Positions 13,397-26,760 are shown, counted from the first letter of the stretch. The stretch is DNA of 64,000 nucleotides from Cryptomeria japonica (GCF_030272615.1 NC_081407.1:373498132-373562131), one strand, 5' to 3'. Translations and numbers: made by a program. Notes: generated by a model from the sequence alone, not told the origin.

Positions 13397-13809
13397 GATA
13401 AATGTGCATATAAAATTTCCATTTACAAATTGAGTTACTAGAAAAGGAATTAAAAATTTGTAGTTTGAAAAACAGAAGAATAAATTTCTAAAATGAAGAA
13501 GAGTAATTTAGGAAAGATGAATAAGTTTCTAAAATGAGGAAAACTTAATTTAGGAAAGAAGAATTAAGTGAAAATTGAGAGGAGAGAATAGAAATTATGA
13601 GTGGATAATCAATTAATATTTAATTAAATAATAAAATATAATTTAGTTAAGTGGATAAATGAATAATAGATAATTAGAAAATAAAAATTAGACCACATTT
13701 AATTAAATGGATAAGAGTGGGAATTGATAAATGGATAAATGAAGATTAATAAATGATATTTGGTAATTAAGATGAACCAAAGCAATAATTAAGAGGAATA
13801 GTTTTAGTG

Positions 13810-16200
13810 TCTACACATATAGATTGTTATTTTGTTTACATTAGATCTCAATATAGCTTTGTTTTGATTGTAGAGTAGATGTCGCTTATGGGCTTTGATG
13901 TGGATCATTATCTTGTATTTTGTTAATATAGGATCTCTTAACAACTTAGATTAGATTGTAGATTTTTTTGGCTTATGAGCTTTGATAGTAATTTTGTTGA
14001 TACATGATACCATTATAACTTGGATGTTAATATAAAAGTTATTGGCTGATGAGCTTTAGTGCAGATACTTGTAATTTTTTTAAACTTCGATCTACACTAT
14101 AGCTCAGCCTACATTATATAGGGGTATTGATGTGCTTCTATCAGCTCTCAATATAGCTCAATGTGCATTATAAAGTGTTTTTCCCCTATTGACTAGTTTT
14201 GTTGATACATACTAAAAGAGGGGTAAAAATTTATTCAATCAAAAAAAGAGATACAAAGCAAGAAGGGTCACATGCCCAACAGAGAAAAAATTACACAACT
14301 CTGTCAACATCTACTAAAGTATCCAACAAATGAGACATTTTTAAATATAATTGCCCCCTATCCACTATATTCCAGCCCTTCCTATGATTAGAAGCCCATT
14401 TGGCCAAACAATTAGCAACTCCATTCCACTCCCTAGGAATATGACAAAAAGTAACATATTCTAAGGAGTTGCACAATCAAAGAATCTACCTAATCACCAT
14501 AGCTAAATGTTAGCTAACCTCATCTAACTGACACTCATTCAGCAAAGTCACCAGCACCTAAGAATCAGACTCACAAATAATCTGATTCTAATTGAGAACA
14601 CAACTACGTTCCATCACATGCAAAATGGCAAGAGCCTCCATGAGATTATTGGTATGAAAACCCTTATAAATTGAGAAAATAAACTGAATATCTCTAGAGC
14701 TATCACGACCAACCCCACCAATACTTGCATGGCCAGGGTTCCCCCGAGATGAACCATCAGTCTTAAGTTTCAAGACTCCCTAAGGAGGAGGGGACCGACC
14801 ACCAGTCCTATTAACTCTCTGCAAAGTATGGCAACATCTATTTCTCATGATTTGCCCAGTATACTACCCCTAGAAGAAGGAACACCCCCCTGAAGAGAAA
14901 ACTGAACTAATTACAAATATCAACATCCCCTAGATCCACACCTCCGACATCCCCAGGATCCGTACCACCACCCCCAACAAAGTCATACTTAGCCAAGACA
15001 GACTCCTGAAGAGAATGAATAATTTTCCACCACAAATGTTGAAAAACCATCCTAACACTATGAAAAATCCTATGATTCATTTCCAACCAAATATGCCAAA
15101 TAATAAAAGAGGGACCAATAACCCAAGCAACCCAGAGAAAATAAGTCTTAATAGGAGGCTTGCCCAAGCGGGTCCAAAATTCAGCCAAGGATCATGCCAA
15201 TAGGCCTGATTCCAAAGTCACCACCAGAGGTACCAAATCACCTTGGAGAAGGAGCACTAAAAGAAGAGGTGAGAAACACATTCCTCACTATTACAACAAA
15301 GAGTACAGATAGAAGGACCTTGTAAACCACGTTTGCACAAATTATCCCAAGTAAGACAACGGTTTTGGACAACCAACCACATAAAAAAATTGCATTTAGG
15401 CCAAGAGAATTTACTCACACATGTTCCCACCAAGGAACCTCCTCCCCTCCAAAATGCTGTCGAATGAGTTCCAAGTAACTACTAGTGACAAAATACTTAC
15501 CATAAGAATCTCTGCCCCAGGCTAGAACATCACGCCCCGCCAGGAAATTACACTCCCGCGAATCAATAATCTAAGCAAGCTCCTTATGAGCCTCCTCAGA
15601 TCCACTTGGTGGCCATTCATGGGGGTCCTTCCAAACATAACCCACAACCATCCCTAAATTTTGAACAACCTTGTAGTGCTCTACTTTGTCCCAATCTGCA
15701 CTAGAAAAACATCACAAAGAGGTTGGAGGTGCAGATACATAGAAAGGATATGAGGATTACCATCCCAAGAATCCAACCAAAAGAGAGCTTTAGATCACAT
15801 AGTTTAGTCTCAATTTTTCTAGCTTATGGGATTTGGTGTGGATGTTTTTTTTATTTTTGTCGATACACTATTTATCCAGCTTAGTCTACATTGTAGATGT
15901 GAATGGCTTGCAATTTTGTTGATAAAAGATTTGTTTCGAGGCTACTCTACATTGTAGAGTTTTTTGAATTTTTAGGCTTCAACTAATTAATGTGGCTTAA
16001 TCGACATTGTAAAGTGAGTTTTAGCTTATAGAATTTGATGTGGATATGTTGTAATTTTGTAGATATAAGATTATAAATTTCAGAATGGAAATCTTGTAAT
16101 TTTTCGCTCTAGGCTAGTCTATATTATATAGAATGTGTTTCCAGACTTGAGAGCTTTGATATGACGACTTAATTTTGTATAATTTTTCTGACTTATGATT
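13810..16200. repeat. Diverged ~75-140-bp repeat domain (unit 1)
   Basis: A degenerate module recurs head to tail: TTTTGTTGATACA, then CTACATTGTAGA, then GGCTTATGAGCTTTGATGTGG, then ATCTTGTAAT. Anchors TTTTGTTGATA (or one change away) lie near 13915, 13991, 14203, 15857, 15913 and 16054, excluding the LINE insertion. CTACATTGTAG is itself a perfect inverted repeat around one T. Equivalent domains occur in unit 2 (27370-28280) and unit 3 (36700-36799, 43625-43724, 62060-62580), and less regularly near 12520-12900. It behaves like an old satellite domain embedded in each unit. Confidence 0.7.
14210..15795 (-). mobile_element. L1-like LINE 3' fragment, decayed
   Basis: Unit 2 reads continuously from GATACAT to ATCACATAGTTTAG (near 27780-27800), while unit 1 is split here by about 1.6 kb. 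On the minus strand the insert encodes the zinc-binding tail of a LINE reverse transcriptase (15190-15790). An RNase H domain follows, with LKTDGSSRGNPG and MEALAILHVM (14588-14773) and HIPREWNGVANCLAKWA (14291-14476). Several stops interrupt it. The 3' end, TTTGTATCTC then TTTGATTGAATAAA, lies near 14235-14265. The fragment is 5'-truncated, as is usual for LINEs. A clear target-site duplication is not visible. Confidence 0.82.
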
Positions 16201-17126
16201 TTCTTCGTAAATATCTAGGTAGCTAGACTAAAAATGCTTTATAGAAGATTCAATCACTCTCATGAATTTAGAATGCTGCTGAAAAACTAATCAAAATATC
16301 TGTTCAAACCCAAAAGAATGAACATTTATTTAAATTCAGCATGTTTCTATTTTCTTAAAACCTTCCTGTTAGACTCATTTAAGATGAATAAACAAACTGT
16401 CATCAAATAGCTAACAATTAATTCCATTGTGGGTATAGTCAATATAATCTTGATACTGAAAAACAGGTCACATCTAAAATATATATTGAAAATTAATCTA
16501 ATTTCTTGCTATGCTTGCCAGTTTAAAAATCAAACGATTCTCAATATTTTCCTGAACTATCTTTGAAACTGTGTAGATATAAAACTGTCAAGAAATCCAA
16601 AATCACACCTGCCATATATATACCACTTTAAGAGGGTGATAATGGAGCTTTTTGTTTGTTTTGTTTCTCTTTAACCTGTAAAACAATAGCATTTTATGAT
16701 TCTAGATGCATTATGTTTTTGACTTTTCATTTTTCCTTTATTTGTACGTGGAGATGCTGTACTGTGCATCCTCACATGTGTCTATTTAAATGAATTTATC
16801 TCATGTTAAAAATATGTGAAAGATGAGTGAGAATACTTATGTTGACAGGATTAATGCAGAATGATTAATAGTAGTTTATGTATGCATGCTCAAAGAGCCA
16901 ATAGAAGAGGTTAATCTCATCAAAACAGTTAGTGCATCTAAGATTTTAGAGCCTGATTTGGAGTTAAACTTTTATTTGTTGCTTGTGAATGCTTGTACCG
17001 TCATTGAAATTTGATATCATATTTTGATCTGATAATTCTACAAGTTTTGTTAGCATCTTTTCTAGTTGTGTCAAAATTTCAAACGAATAGTTATTTTCAC
17101 AACAGAACAATAAGATACATTACATT

Positions 17127-17800
17127 TAAAAAGGGAAAAAAAATTAATCAAACCAGAAGAAATACAAAGCAAGGGCATTACACAACTCTATCAAGCTCCA
17201 CTAAGTGGTCCAACTTTTGAGACAAATCCAGAGGTAATTGAACCCTATCCACAATGTTCCAATTTTGCACATGATCAAATGCCCATTTGGCCAACCAATC
17301 CGCAACTCCATTCCAATCCCTAGGAATATGAGTGAAAGTAATAGAATCCAAAGAAGCACCCAGATTAAGAATCTGTTGAACAACCAAAGGTAAATGCCAA
17401 CTAACATCTTCGAAAGTCTGCATATGCAAAAAATTCACCACCACCTGGGAATCAGACTCACAAATAATCCATCTCCACCCAAGCTGGCAGCCACACTATA
17501 ACATAGAAAATGGCAAGTGCCTCCATCAAATTGTTAGTATGAAGACCCTTATAAACAAACAAGATAAACTGAACAGTACCAGAACTATCTCGACTAACTC
17601 CACCAATACTGACATGATCAGGGTTCCCTCGTGAAGAACCATCTGTGTTGAGTTTCAAAACTCTTTCAGGAGGGGGAGACCAACACCCCTCCCTATTTAT
17701 CTTCCGAAGAGGATGTCGACATCTATTTCTCATGACCTGGCTTTGCGGAGGAGGAAGATGATTACAACAATCAATGTGCACAAGGATCTATTGTTTCTGT
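17127..17800 (-). mobile_element. Second L1-like LINE 3' fragment (RNase H)
   Basis: The minus strand encodes LKLNTDGSSRGNPD and MEALAIFYV (17458-17781), then in the next open stretch VVNFLHMQTFEDVSW and HIPRDWNGVADWLAKWA (17178-17444), which is an RNase H domain with its acidic residues. The split near 17450 shows a frame break. It is homologous to the 14210-15795 element, including the 3' end (CTTTGTATTTCTTC then TTTGATTAATTTTTTT). It is truncated more severely at its 5' end. It lies at the junction between unit 1 and unit 2. Confidence 0.82.
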
Positions 17801-20800
17801 TGTTTAAATGCAACTCACTCTTTAGTTGTCTCAATGTCACTTTGGTAACCCCCTTTTTAAACAATCTAAGGCTGGAGCACATCCCCTACATAAACGAGAG
17901 AGCATCCTCATTTACAATGCTATTCCAATTTTACTTGTGATAAATGCAATAATAAATTATAAGAAAGAATACTTCCTCATTTCATGACTTTCAACTAATT
18001 TTTTTTTTTTTTTTTCAATTATTTAACTAAAATTTTAGCACTTTGTGGTGTAGCCATTATAGCTATTGTAATACTTGACTATGAAATTGATGCTCATTTC
18101 TACCCCTATTCCCATTTTGAAAGGGCTTTTCATCTTCTACAATTTTATTTTTCTCTCTTCATACTGCCTTTGAGAATCTCTTCAAAGAAAAAAATTCTTT
18201 GAAGCTACACGATCATTTGTATTCTTTTATTCGTTGTAGCTACCTAAAGCTCTTGAAAGGAATACACAGCTTGGAAATCTTTCAAATCCATTGAGAAACT
18301 TCTTGTGTCTAGTAATATTATTCCATTAAGTTACTAATATTTTCTTTTATTTGACATTGCTTGCTCTTCATGTTTTAGGTAAGCTCATTGATGTAAATAC
18401 TTTTTTTTTATCATCACTTTTATTAACAATGGTGATTTTCTTTGTAGGCCAAGGTTGACACCATTATCATTGAATTTTTTTATATCACCACTCTTTATTC
18501 CTTAATGCACTTAGCTATAAGAGAACAAATCATTTATCTTGGTTGTCTACAAATGCCAATTGACCAAAATGAGGGGTTGATTGAGGCAAACCCCTATACA
18601 ACCCCAACATTTTTCTATGTTTATATGTGTTTAAAGGTTAGATTAGGTCTTGATCAAAATCAACATGTTATGGGACATTCTAGTACCACTATTGTACATG
18701 CAACAACACAATGCATAGAAGTCCCTACAACACGTCGGTGTCGTAGGCAGTGAGCTTCAACAGTAGGTGGGCCAAGTTCTTATTTGTGATTATTTAATGT
18801 CTCTATTGTCAATACAAGTAAATAAATTTTATTTTATTCATTGCATGGCATCTATATATTTTATTTAATATTTAATAATTATAAAATAATAACTTTATTT
18901 CCAGTTTTTGTTCAAAATTATGTAAGTTTCATGGTATCTTTTCTCTCTAATTTTTTATTAGATAAGATAATTATTTCACTTTCAAACTTTACAAAGGAAA
19001 TCAATTAATTGAAAGTAGGGATCTTGAGTTAAAGCTGATTTTTTCTTTCATTGTAGTCCTATCTTTTATATTCACACATATTAGAGAGAAGACCAAAAGG
19101 TGGAGTAAAATAATAAAATAGTTGGATGATGGATCAAAATACATTGCAAATTGAATAAAAGCACATAAGGAGATAAACACAAAAAACTAAGAAGCATACA
19201 AAAAGTACAAATTGGAAACCTATTTCATAGAAATTAGATCACACATACCAAAATTTGGTCAAAATAGAACCCAAGACTATGCTATTGAGATTCCAAACAA
19301 CTTGGTGGTTGGTCAACTATATGGCTTATCTACATTGTCAACCTATTAATTGCAAATAGAGATATCTTGTAGACAATTGATGTTGATCTCCTAGAAACTT
19401 TTGTAGATCTATATGTGAAAGATAATTCACTATAAAAATATCATAAACACTAAATAAACACTAACATGAGTTCGCTCCTTTAGAAAATATTGCTCAACCA
19501 AATCTCTTAATTGAAAACTTAGTATTTACTATGTAATGAGGCATAGAAGGCCCATTTTATCAAAATTTTGGAGGGCATTCAAGAAGGTAAACTATCTCAC
19601 CTCAACTACCCTTATTAATGCGCACCCTATAAAAAAATGAGCTTGATTTGAGAAAAAGACTAGGTGAACCAGTAATCACTTACCACCAAAGGTTGATCCT
19701 CTAAGCCCAAGGAGGTCCAATTGTTTTTGAGAGATCAAGGGTGAAGAGGTTCATTCAAACGTGGTAGTCACTAATTGAGATTATATTTGAGATACATGTC
19801 CTAAAAGCAAAAAATAAGTGATTTTGTGCTAGACTTTATAGGATATATGATCTAGTTGGTTGATTTGGAAAAAATGTCAAAAACATGGTTATAAGAAAAG
19901 GGTAAGAGGATCATGAAAAGCAGAAATACACTCGGTAGAAGGATAAGTAAAGGGAGCAAACATTAAATTTAAATAAAAAACAAAAGCAAAGGGTTAGGAT
20001 GATCAAAGGGAACTAGGATTAGGCATAGGAAGACAACAATTAGGGACAAAACAAGAGGTAGTAACTAAAAAATACAAAAGATAAAATGAGTGTAAAATAC
20101 ATCAACAAGAATTTTAGAGTATTCAATTTTTGAGCTTACACTCCCATTAATAACAAATGAACTTAGGAAAACAAATTTTAGCATTCCTACACTATCATGT
20201 CCAACCTCATGTGAGGTGGCAAGTTGATTAGCATGATGCTAGATTGCCATTAATGTAGTTTGAAGTAGAAAAGTAGTAACCTTAACTTTTTGTAAACATA
20301 TGGTATCAAAAGGAAAAACCTATTAAAAAGTGATACATATAAAAACTCACAAGAAGATTCTATAATGTCATACACATTCCATGTGCTAAGATGCCCATCT
20401 AGAGGGATCCTCCATAGATAGCTCTATATGGCCATTGTTGCGCTTTAACATCGTAAACTTTTTGCCTTAAAGTGAATGTTGATTTAGCAATAAATGATTG
20501 TTAATAAAAATTGAATAAAGGTTTTCATTGAAACATCCCCTTCAGAACCCTTGTTAATAGATGGGCTTTGAGAGTGTCTACAGAGTTTAATAACTATAGA
20601 AGATTTCCCAAAATGACATAGTACAATTGAAAGTGATAGTTAATTGTGAAAGATTTATGAGTAGAATCCTTGGTTAAGATGATAGAGTTGTTCCTCTTTT
20701 AACATAATTCTTAGTTTTAAATGGGGGATTGTTAGGTTTAATTGGATTAGTGGAAATGATTTTTTAACCTCCTACAATGTTCTAACTAGCTTCTATAACT

Positions 20801-21133
20801 AGTGGGGTGAAGCATCTACCTCAAGTGTGGGAGATGTTCATGGCATAAGAAAAAGCTTTGTGATCTTGCATTATCAAGACATTGACACCAAAAGTAAATG
20901 TTTGGAAGGTTGGATAATTTACTCTACGAAAGATAAAAAAGGAAAGGGAATACTTGAGAGCTCAACCAAATAAGAAACATAAGGTAATCTTACTATAACA
21001 CTTTGAAATCCTAGGCCCAATATGATAACACTAGAAGGGTATTCCACACAAATTGACTATCAAACTTTTTGGGGATCATATTGACCTACTATAGGTCACC
21101 AAAAGAAAACAAAAACAAATTCTTGGTAATAGT

Positions 21134-24100
21134 CCTCATGTAGTACCCCTACCGTAATCGATCTCTAACTTTGGTTTAATCTTGATTAGTTAATCGTAAT
21201 ATGATGTTGCAATCAGATGTTTGATTTAACGCATAGCTATTGATGTGGTTCTCACACTAGTTGTATGCAGATTTTCAGTGTTCCTATTTCGTGATGTTAG
21301 TATCGGACTAATGATTTCATTAAGTTATTATATATGTATGCGTGTATGATCGTTGGTTGCAGGAGATTTCAGGTACGAAGTCGCATGAGTGCGAGGTTCG
21401 TCATCACCTGGTTTTGCAGGTTTGAGCATACCTTTTAATCCTTAGAGTTGGATTAGGTGGTCGTAAGACCTAAGTCGGCCTTAGTCGTGCTCAAGTGAGC
21501 ATCGTCAGTCGTCGTCGGTGATCCCTTCTTGTTTGGGTTTGCGAGTCGTCTGTTTGGTTGACCTTCTCGGTTTGCGTGCCTGGTGTGTTTGGTTAATTGA
21601 TTAATTAGTCCTTAGTAATTATTTTGATTATTTATGCGTTTGTGCATTGAAGACTAATGGATTAAATTAATCTAGTTTCCGTTTTGCGATTTCTGTTGTT
21701 ATTGGATTGCTCGTTTTTAATTTGGAGTAAATTCGATTTAATGACTGTTTTCGAATATTTAATGCATTTTATATATGCTGTTGAAAAAAGAAAGTTTGTA
21801 TGTTATCGCAATAGAATTTAATTGAAATCTGTTGGATTATTATATTAGAAAGGTTAAATTTGTTTAAATGAGGAAATCGATTTTTGATTGAATAAGCAAG
21901 TTATATTGTTGAAAAGAATTAATTTTTGAGAGTTATTTTGAAATAAAGATTTTTATTCCAAAAATAGAGTATTTTGGGTCAACTCTTCCATATAACCCAA
22001 ATTTGGGGAAAAATGGAAGGGGAGACAAATTTGGAGAAGATTTTGGTTGGGAATGAAAATTGGAGGATTTGGGAGCTGGAGATTGGGGCTCTCCTTCAGC
22101 CATTCCAGGATTGCGTTTTAAGGTAGGATTCTGAACTTGTTATTGAAAATCAATGTGATTGTCCATTTTAAATTGGCTGGAAATTTTGGTTTTGAGATGT
22201 TGGTTAAATCCTCTTTGTTTTTGGGTGTCTGAAACCCTTGGGTATTGTAAAGAATGAGAAAACCCAACATGAAATCGTGATATCAATCTCAATTTGTTTA
22301 AATCGAATGTATAGTAAATCAAAATTTCATTATAAATCTTTGTGATGGGCGTTTGGGTTTATTGAAATCGAACTGTGCATTTTTTTTTATAGCAAATTTA
22401 TTAAATAGACCAAGCTGTGTTTTATTTTGCTTAGCGCTGTGTTAAACGCGTCATCACCGAAATGGGCATTTTAACTTATTTCGGACTGGGCGTAATTTGT
22501 TTGTTGTTTAAGCCGCGGGTTGGGGTTTGGAGGCGGGGAGCGGAGCTCCACCCGCTCCCCCTCCCCTCTCCCTCGCGCATTCCTCCCCCTTCTCCCCCGC
22601 TCCCGTCCGTGGTGGTCTGCGTCCAACGCCGCCTGCGGCTCACGGCGGTGGCCGCAGGGGCCGCGGGCTTGCGGGCACCACCGTGAGCGCCGCCGCGTGC
22701 TTCCCCTGCGGCTAGGGTTAGGGCACGGCCCTTCCCAGCTCGCTTCGCCCTAACCTTTTTTAAAAAATGCTTTTATTTGTTAAATGAAATCATAGTTGTT
22801 GATTCATGATTTATTTTTAATGTTTTTTTTTTATCATTTAAAAAAAAAAAAGGGAAGGAAAGAAAATGCATAGGATATTAGTATCTTTTTAATGTAAGTT
22901 ATCTTAATGTTAAGTTTTAGTTAGTTTCTTAAATTAGGAATATGGTGGCATTAATCTTGGAAAATGATATTTGGATATTGATTAGTGCTATAACGGAGTT
23001 TATAGGTGAATTAGCTATTCAATTTCATTTCATGATTTTTGCTCTCTTCCTGATTAAGTTCTGAAACTGTGAACTTTTGCAATTGAATATTGTTGTTTAT
23101 ATTCTGATTGATCTGGGATTAGTGAATCTAGATCTCACCCTCTAGCTGATTAGAGCATTCGGCTAATTGAGAAGTAGTGAAGTATTTATCGTTGGGTGTT
23201 TGAATTGAAACGATGTGCTTTTGGAAATGATTAGATTATTTAGATTCTCTTTTTATATTTTTATTTCCGTAATCCGTATATTGCATCTGGAATTGAAATT
23301 ATGAATCTGTAGAGTTTGATCTTAGACCAGTATGTTAATGACGTTTTGGATTGGAGATTAAATATCTTATTTTAGTCGATTAATGGTTTTCTGAATTTTA
23401 TTAATATGAATTGGTTAAAACTCATTATGGCTTATTTTGCCTGTTCAATGCTTGAAACTTAGGAGTTAGAAAACCAAGAACCACTTATCCCTTGATGAGG
23501 TAGATAACTGTAAGTTGTTTTAGATCTTGTAGAAAACTTGATCGACTTGTAATGATTAAATCAATTTGAGAAGATATTGCCTTTCTGATTATCGCCCTTG
23601 CGAGTTTAATTTCTGTATTCGCCTTTAATTATGAAATGGCATGTTTTGCTTTGTTTAGTAGGACCCTGTCGTATGGTTGATTTGGTGTTCCTGTTTCAGT
23701 CCTTGGTTTCGAGTTGACTGTTGTTTTGTGATGTTGTCATAATTGATCATATCCTCCTTGTGTGTGAGTCGAATGATGATTGTGGTGGACCGTTGTTGGT
23801 CGGGTCTCTAGATTAGAGTACCATCAGTAAGTGATTACCCTTGAGTCGTGTTCGACCAGATGATTGTTTCTCTCTTCTTGAACTCCGTTCGTCTGACCAT
23901 GTGTATTCCTTGGTTTTGAGTTTGTCTGAGTTTAGTCTAGTGTCGTATGGGAAAGTGGCTTTCGATTGGGGGCCGTGCCCAAAGTGGCTGCTGGGTAACC
24001 CGTCGAAAGTGAGTCTAATAAGTGATAACCTAAGTAGATTAGAAAATAATCTCTAAATAAGATAATGTGCCTCACACATGGGACAAGTGCTAGCATAGAC

Positions 24101-25356
24101 TCGACATGCTGTGAGAAGGCCTGAAATGGCATACCACCTTCCTTGTCTTCACGAGAGGATGTGTGGGTCCACATGAGGCTTGGATGGGCCGGAAGTTCGG
24201 ATTAGGTTGCCAGGGTTACCAGTGTATGGGCCGGGACCTATGAAGACTTGCCATGGTATCCATACCAGGTTGTGTGATGACACTTGTCCCTACGTTCGCT
24301 AGTGTGTTGTCGTTTTGTCCTGCTTTGAGTACCCTTGTGAGTCGTCCTTTTGTCTCTGCCCTTGTGAGTGTCGGTTTCATGTTAGACCTTGGGTGGTGAT
24401 GGTTCAGTTTTATGGATGCTCTCTTGGACCTCTTGTATTAGCTTGGATCATGTTCGGCTGGATCCTGTTCTTTTTAAGGATCGTTTATGTATTATTGCCC
24501 GATGTGGTCGTTGTATATTGCTTATGTATCGCCTTGATGGCTGGATAGTACTTGGTGTAACCTCTTGTACTCTTAACTTTATTATTTATCAGAGGGGGTC
24601 TTGCAGTTGCGCAGACCCGGAGATGTAGCCCTTTAGGGGTGAACTTCGAGATCATTATGGTGTTATGTGATGTATTCTCTTATGTTTCCTTTATTCAGCT
24701 TTATCATGTATGTTTAGCTTATTTTAAAATGATTAAGTGGATAAATGGGAATTAACTATAGATGCTTATATTCAGTTCTTCCTTGAATGCCATGTTGATC
24801 GAATGCGTAAGTGTTTTAGATGCGATTTATCGTAAATGCATGTGTGTAATCGTCTTTTGAAATGCAATAAGTTGGAATATGAAATAATGTAACTTAGAGT
24901 AATGAATTAGACTCAGTTGTTGTTAAGGGAATTAAATATGCTTGGAAAGATCTCTTACGTTATGATGTTATCCTAGTGTATTAGAACGTTAAATGTATGG
25001 TTTGTAATTCTAAATGAAAAGATTGAATGAAGTTTATGAATGGATCTTAAATGATGAATCTTCGCTTGTGATTTACATTTCCCTCTTTTGAAAGGAATTA
25101 TCCTGAGTATGAATTATTTCGTTGTTAAGATAATTAGCTTATTGGATTAATCATGTGAGTTAAGTGAATTGTGATATTTAAGTAATCTCGTTGGGAAACT
25201 CTTTAGGAGTTAGTTGAAGTCTTCCGCTATGTAATCTGAATCTTTGGTATCTTGTTGCATCTTATGTGTTGTAACTTTAAAAAAAAAATTATTGCACTCC
25301 ATTCTTGTGTTATGGCTTAATCCCTTCGGGGTTTCCTGGCGGGGCATTACACCTCA
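21134..25356. mobile_element. Solo LTR, Gypsy type, 4213 bp, TSD CCTCA
   Basis: The element proper is 21139-25351, bounded by perfect CCTCA duplications (21134-21138 and 25352-25356). Its ends are TGTAGTACCCC and GGGGCATTACA, near-inverted termini like those of plant chromoviral Gypsy LTRs (TGTAA-ACCCC...GGGGT-TTACA). Units 1 and 3 read straight through this site, which confirms an insertion. No primer-binding site, polypurine tract, second internal LTR or pol domain was found, so a solo LTR is the simplest call. A non-autonomous element of large-LTR type is the alternative. Orientation is not settled. Confidence 0.82.
22505..22755. other. GC- and CpG-rich island in the solo LTR
   Basis: About 250 bases are strongly GC-rich (GGCGGGGAGCGGAGC, then a C-rich run, then GCCGCGGGCTTGCGGG and GCGCCGCCGCG) within an otherwise AT-rich LTR. 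Three overlapping open frames on the plus strand (22462-22753) are a by-product of the missing AT-rich stops, and none resembles a known protein. It may be a promoter-like region of the LTR. Confidence 0.6.
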
Positions 25357-26269
25357 CCCTAGTGAGATGGATACATGAGGCGCTAAAAAAGCTTGATCTA
25401 AGCAAAATTAAATTGCTTAAATAAGATTTTATCAACACAATATATAAAAATAATTTAACTTTCATACTAATTCTAGATAATTTCAAAAACATTAACATAG
25501 AAAATAACGTCAAGCTTGAAAGTATTACCTTGAAAATTTGTAGAATAAACTTTCTTTCTTGCTTAGATTCCATCCTTACCACCATATGCAACAATAATTG
25601 TAGAGGGCATGACATTAGCCATTTATTAAATCCTTAAACCAAATTCCTGTTCCAGTATCCTTTGATGTGTGCATACCCTGTTTGAAAGCCCCCATTTTAA
25701 AACAGGCAGAGAGGACGCTGTCAAAGGTTATGCAAAAACCTTTTCAACAAACCCATTTTGTTCAGATTATGCTACTACTGCAGTCTAAAAGTACACGTCT
25801 ATTTTAGGTGTTCTATCAAACAGTTCACGTGCCTAGTCTATGATTCCACTTGCAACTGAAACATTTGAAAAATCCCCCATCCTTTATGCTTGGATACATG
25901 TGCATATCCTGTTCGAAAGCTGCTATTTTGTCAGAGGCAGGAAGGATGGTAGGAACTGATATGTTTTTGAATTTGGATCTAGAACACCTTAACATCCAAA
26001 TAGAAGGTTCTAGATTGTTCTAGATTGGAGTACTATGTCGAGTGAAGTGCATACATATAACTTAGGCGAGGACGTTAGGAGGGATTCATTAAGGCTTAGT
26101 TCTAATGGATGCTGATGTGAAAATGGCAATGCTCATTTCAGATCTCATTGTCACTTAGCATGTCTTAAAGAGTGTTTTTTCAGCTTATATGTATCTTGTA
26201 ATTTTGTTGAATCGTAAATCGTAAAGTGTTTTTGGGTTATAGATTCTTATATAAACATCTTTTGGTTTT

Positions 26270-26760
26270 GTTGATACGAAATGCCACGGTTTAATCTAGT
26301 TTACATTGTAGAAGGTTTTTGGCTTACAGATTTTGGTATGGATATTGTAAACAATAAAATTCATAAATCTAGAAAACATAAATGAAATTGAAAGTATGAA
26401 ATCAAATCAAATTTCTAATCTATGAATTTCATTGCACAAAGTGACAAGTCATTTCATACTTTCTTGAGGTTTGCAATGTTTTGTCTACATTGGAGAGTGT
26501 GGGTTATGGACTTCTGTACAAATATCTTTTAGTTTGTTTAGATACAAAAATGTCACCATCTAATCTAGTCTACATTGTAGAGAGGATTTTGGTATGGATA
26601 TTGTAAATAGTAAAATTCATAGATCTAGAAAACATGAAATCAAATCGAACTTCTCGTCTATGAATTTCATTGCACCCACATTCTGAAGGCAAAGTGACAA
26701 TTGACTGCATACCTCAAGAAAGTATGATATGATTTGTCACTTTGCCTTTGGAATGTGGGT
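26270..26760. repeat. Internal duplication in unit 2
   Basis: CCACGGTTTAATCTAG with TACATTGTAGAAGG (near 26285) and CACCATCTAATCTAG with TACATTGTAGAG (near 26550) head two copies of a stretch of about 265 bp. It matches the internal duplication of unit 1 at 12520-12990. An inverted pair also occurs: a stretch ending TCATACTTTCTTGAGG (26450-26470) faces CCTCAAGAAAGTATGATA (near 26715). Confidence 0.6.

Larger units (their letters stand above)
7850..17126. repeat. Large tandem unit 1
   Basis: First of three diverged copies of one non-coding segment. Matching anchors across units 1, 2 and 3 are: 7870/18045/29280 (TCATTTCTACCCCT), 8390/18555/29795 (TGACCAAAAT), 10690/20800/33255 (AGTGGGGTGAAGCATCTACC), 11065/25390/33625, 12020/25645/34826 and 13815/27375/36700. 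Unit 3 still matches unit 1 at the window end (16690-16865 versus 63810-64000). In a favourable 100-base stretch, units 1 and 2 differ at about 6 positions. No coding frame is conserved. Unit 1 is interrupted by a LINE fragment at 14210-15795. Bases 16870-17126 have no partner within the window. Confidence 0.85.

Noticed and set aside
22462-22753. Three overlapping frames rich in Pro, Arg and Ala in the solo LTR
   Set aside because: They arise from high GC content without stops. No motif or codon pattern supports a gene.
24389-24628. Overlapping hydrophobic frames in the 4.2-kb solo LTR
   Set aside because: They lie inside the solo LTR, overlap each other in two frames and lack any known motif.
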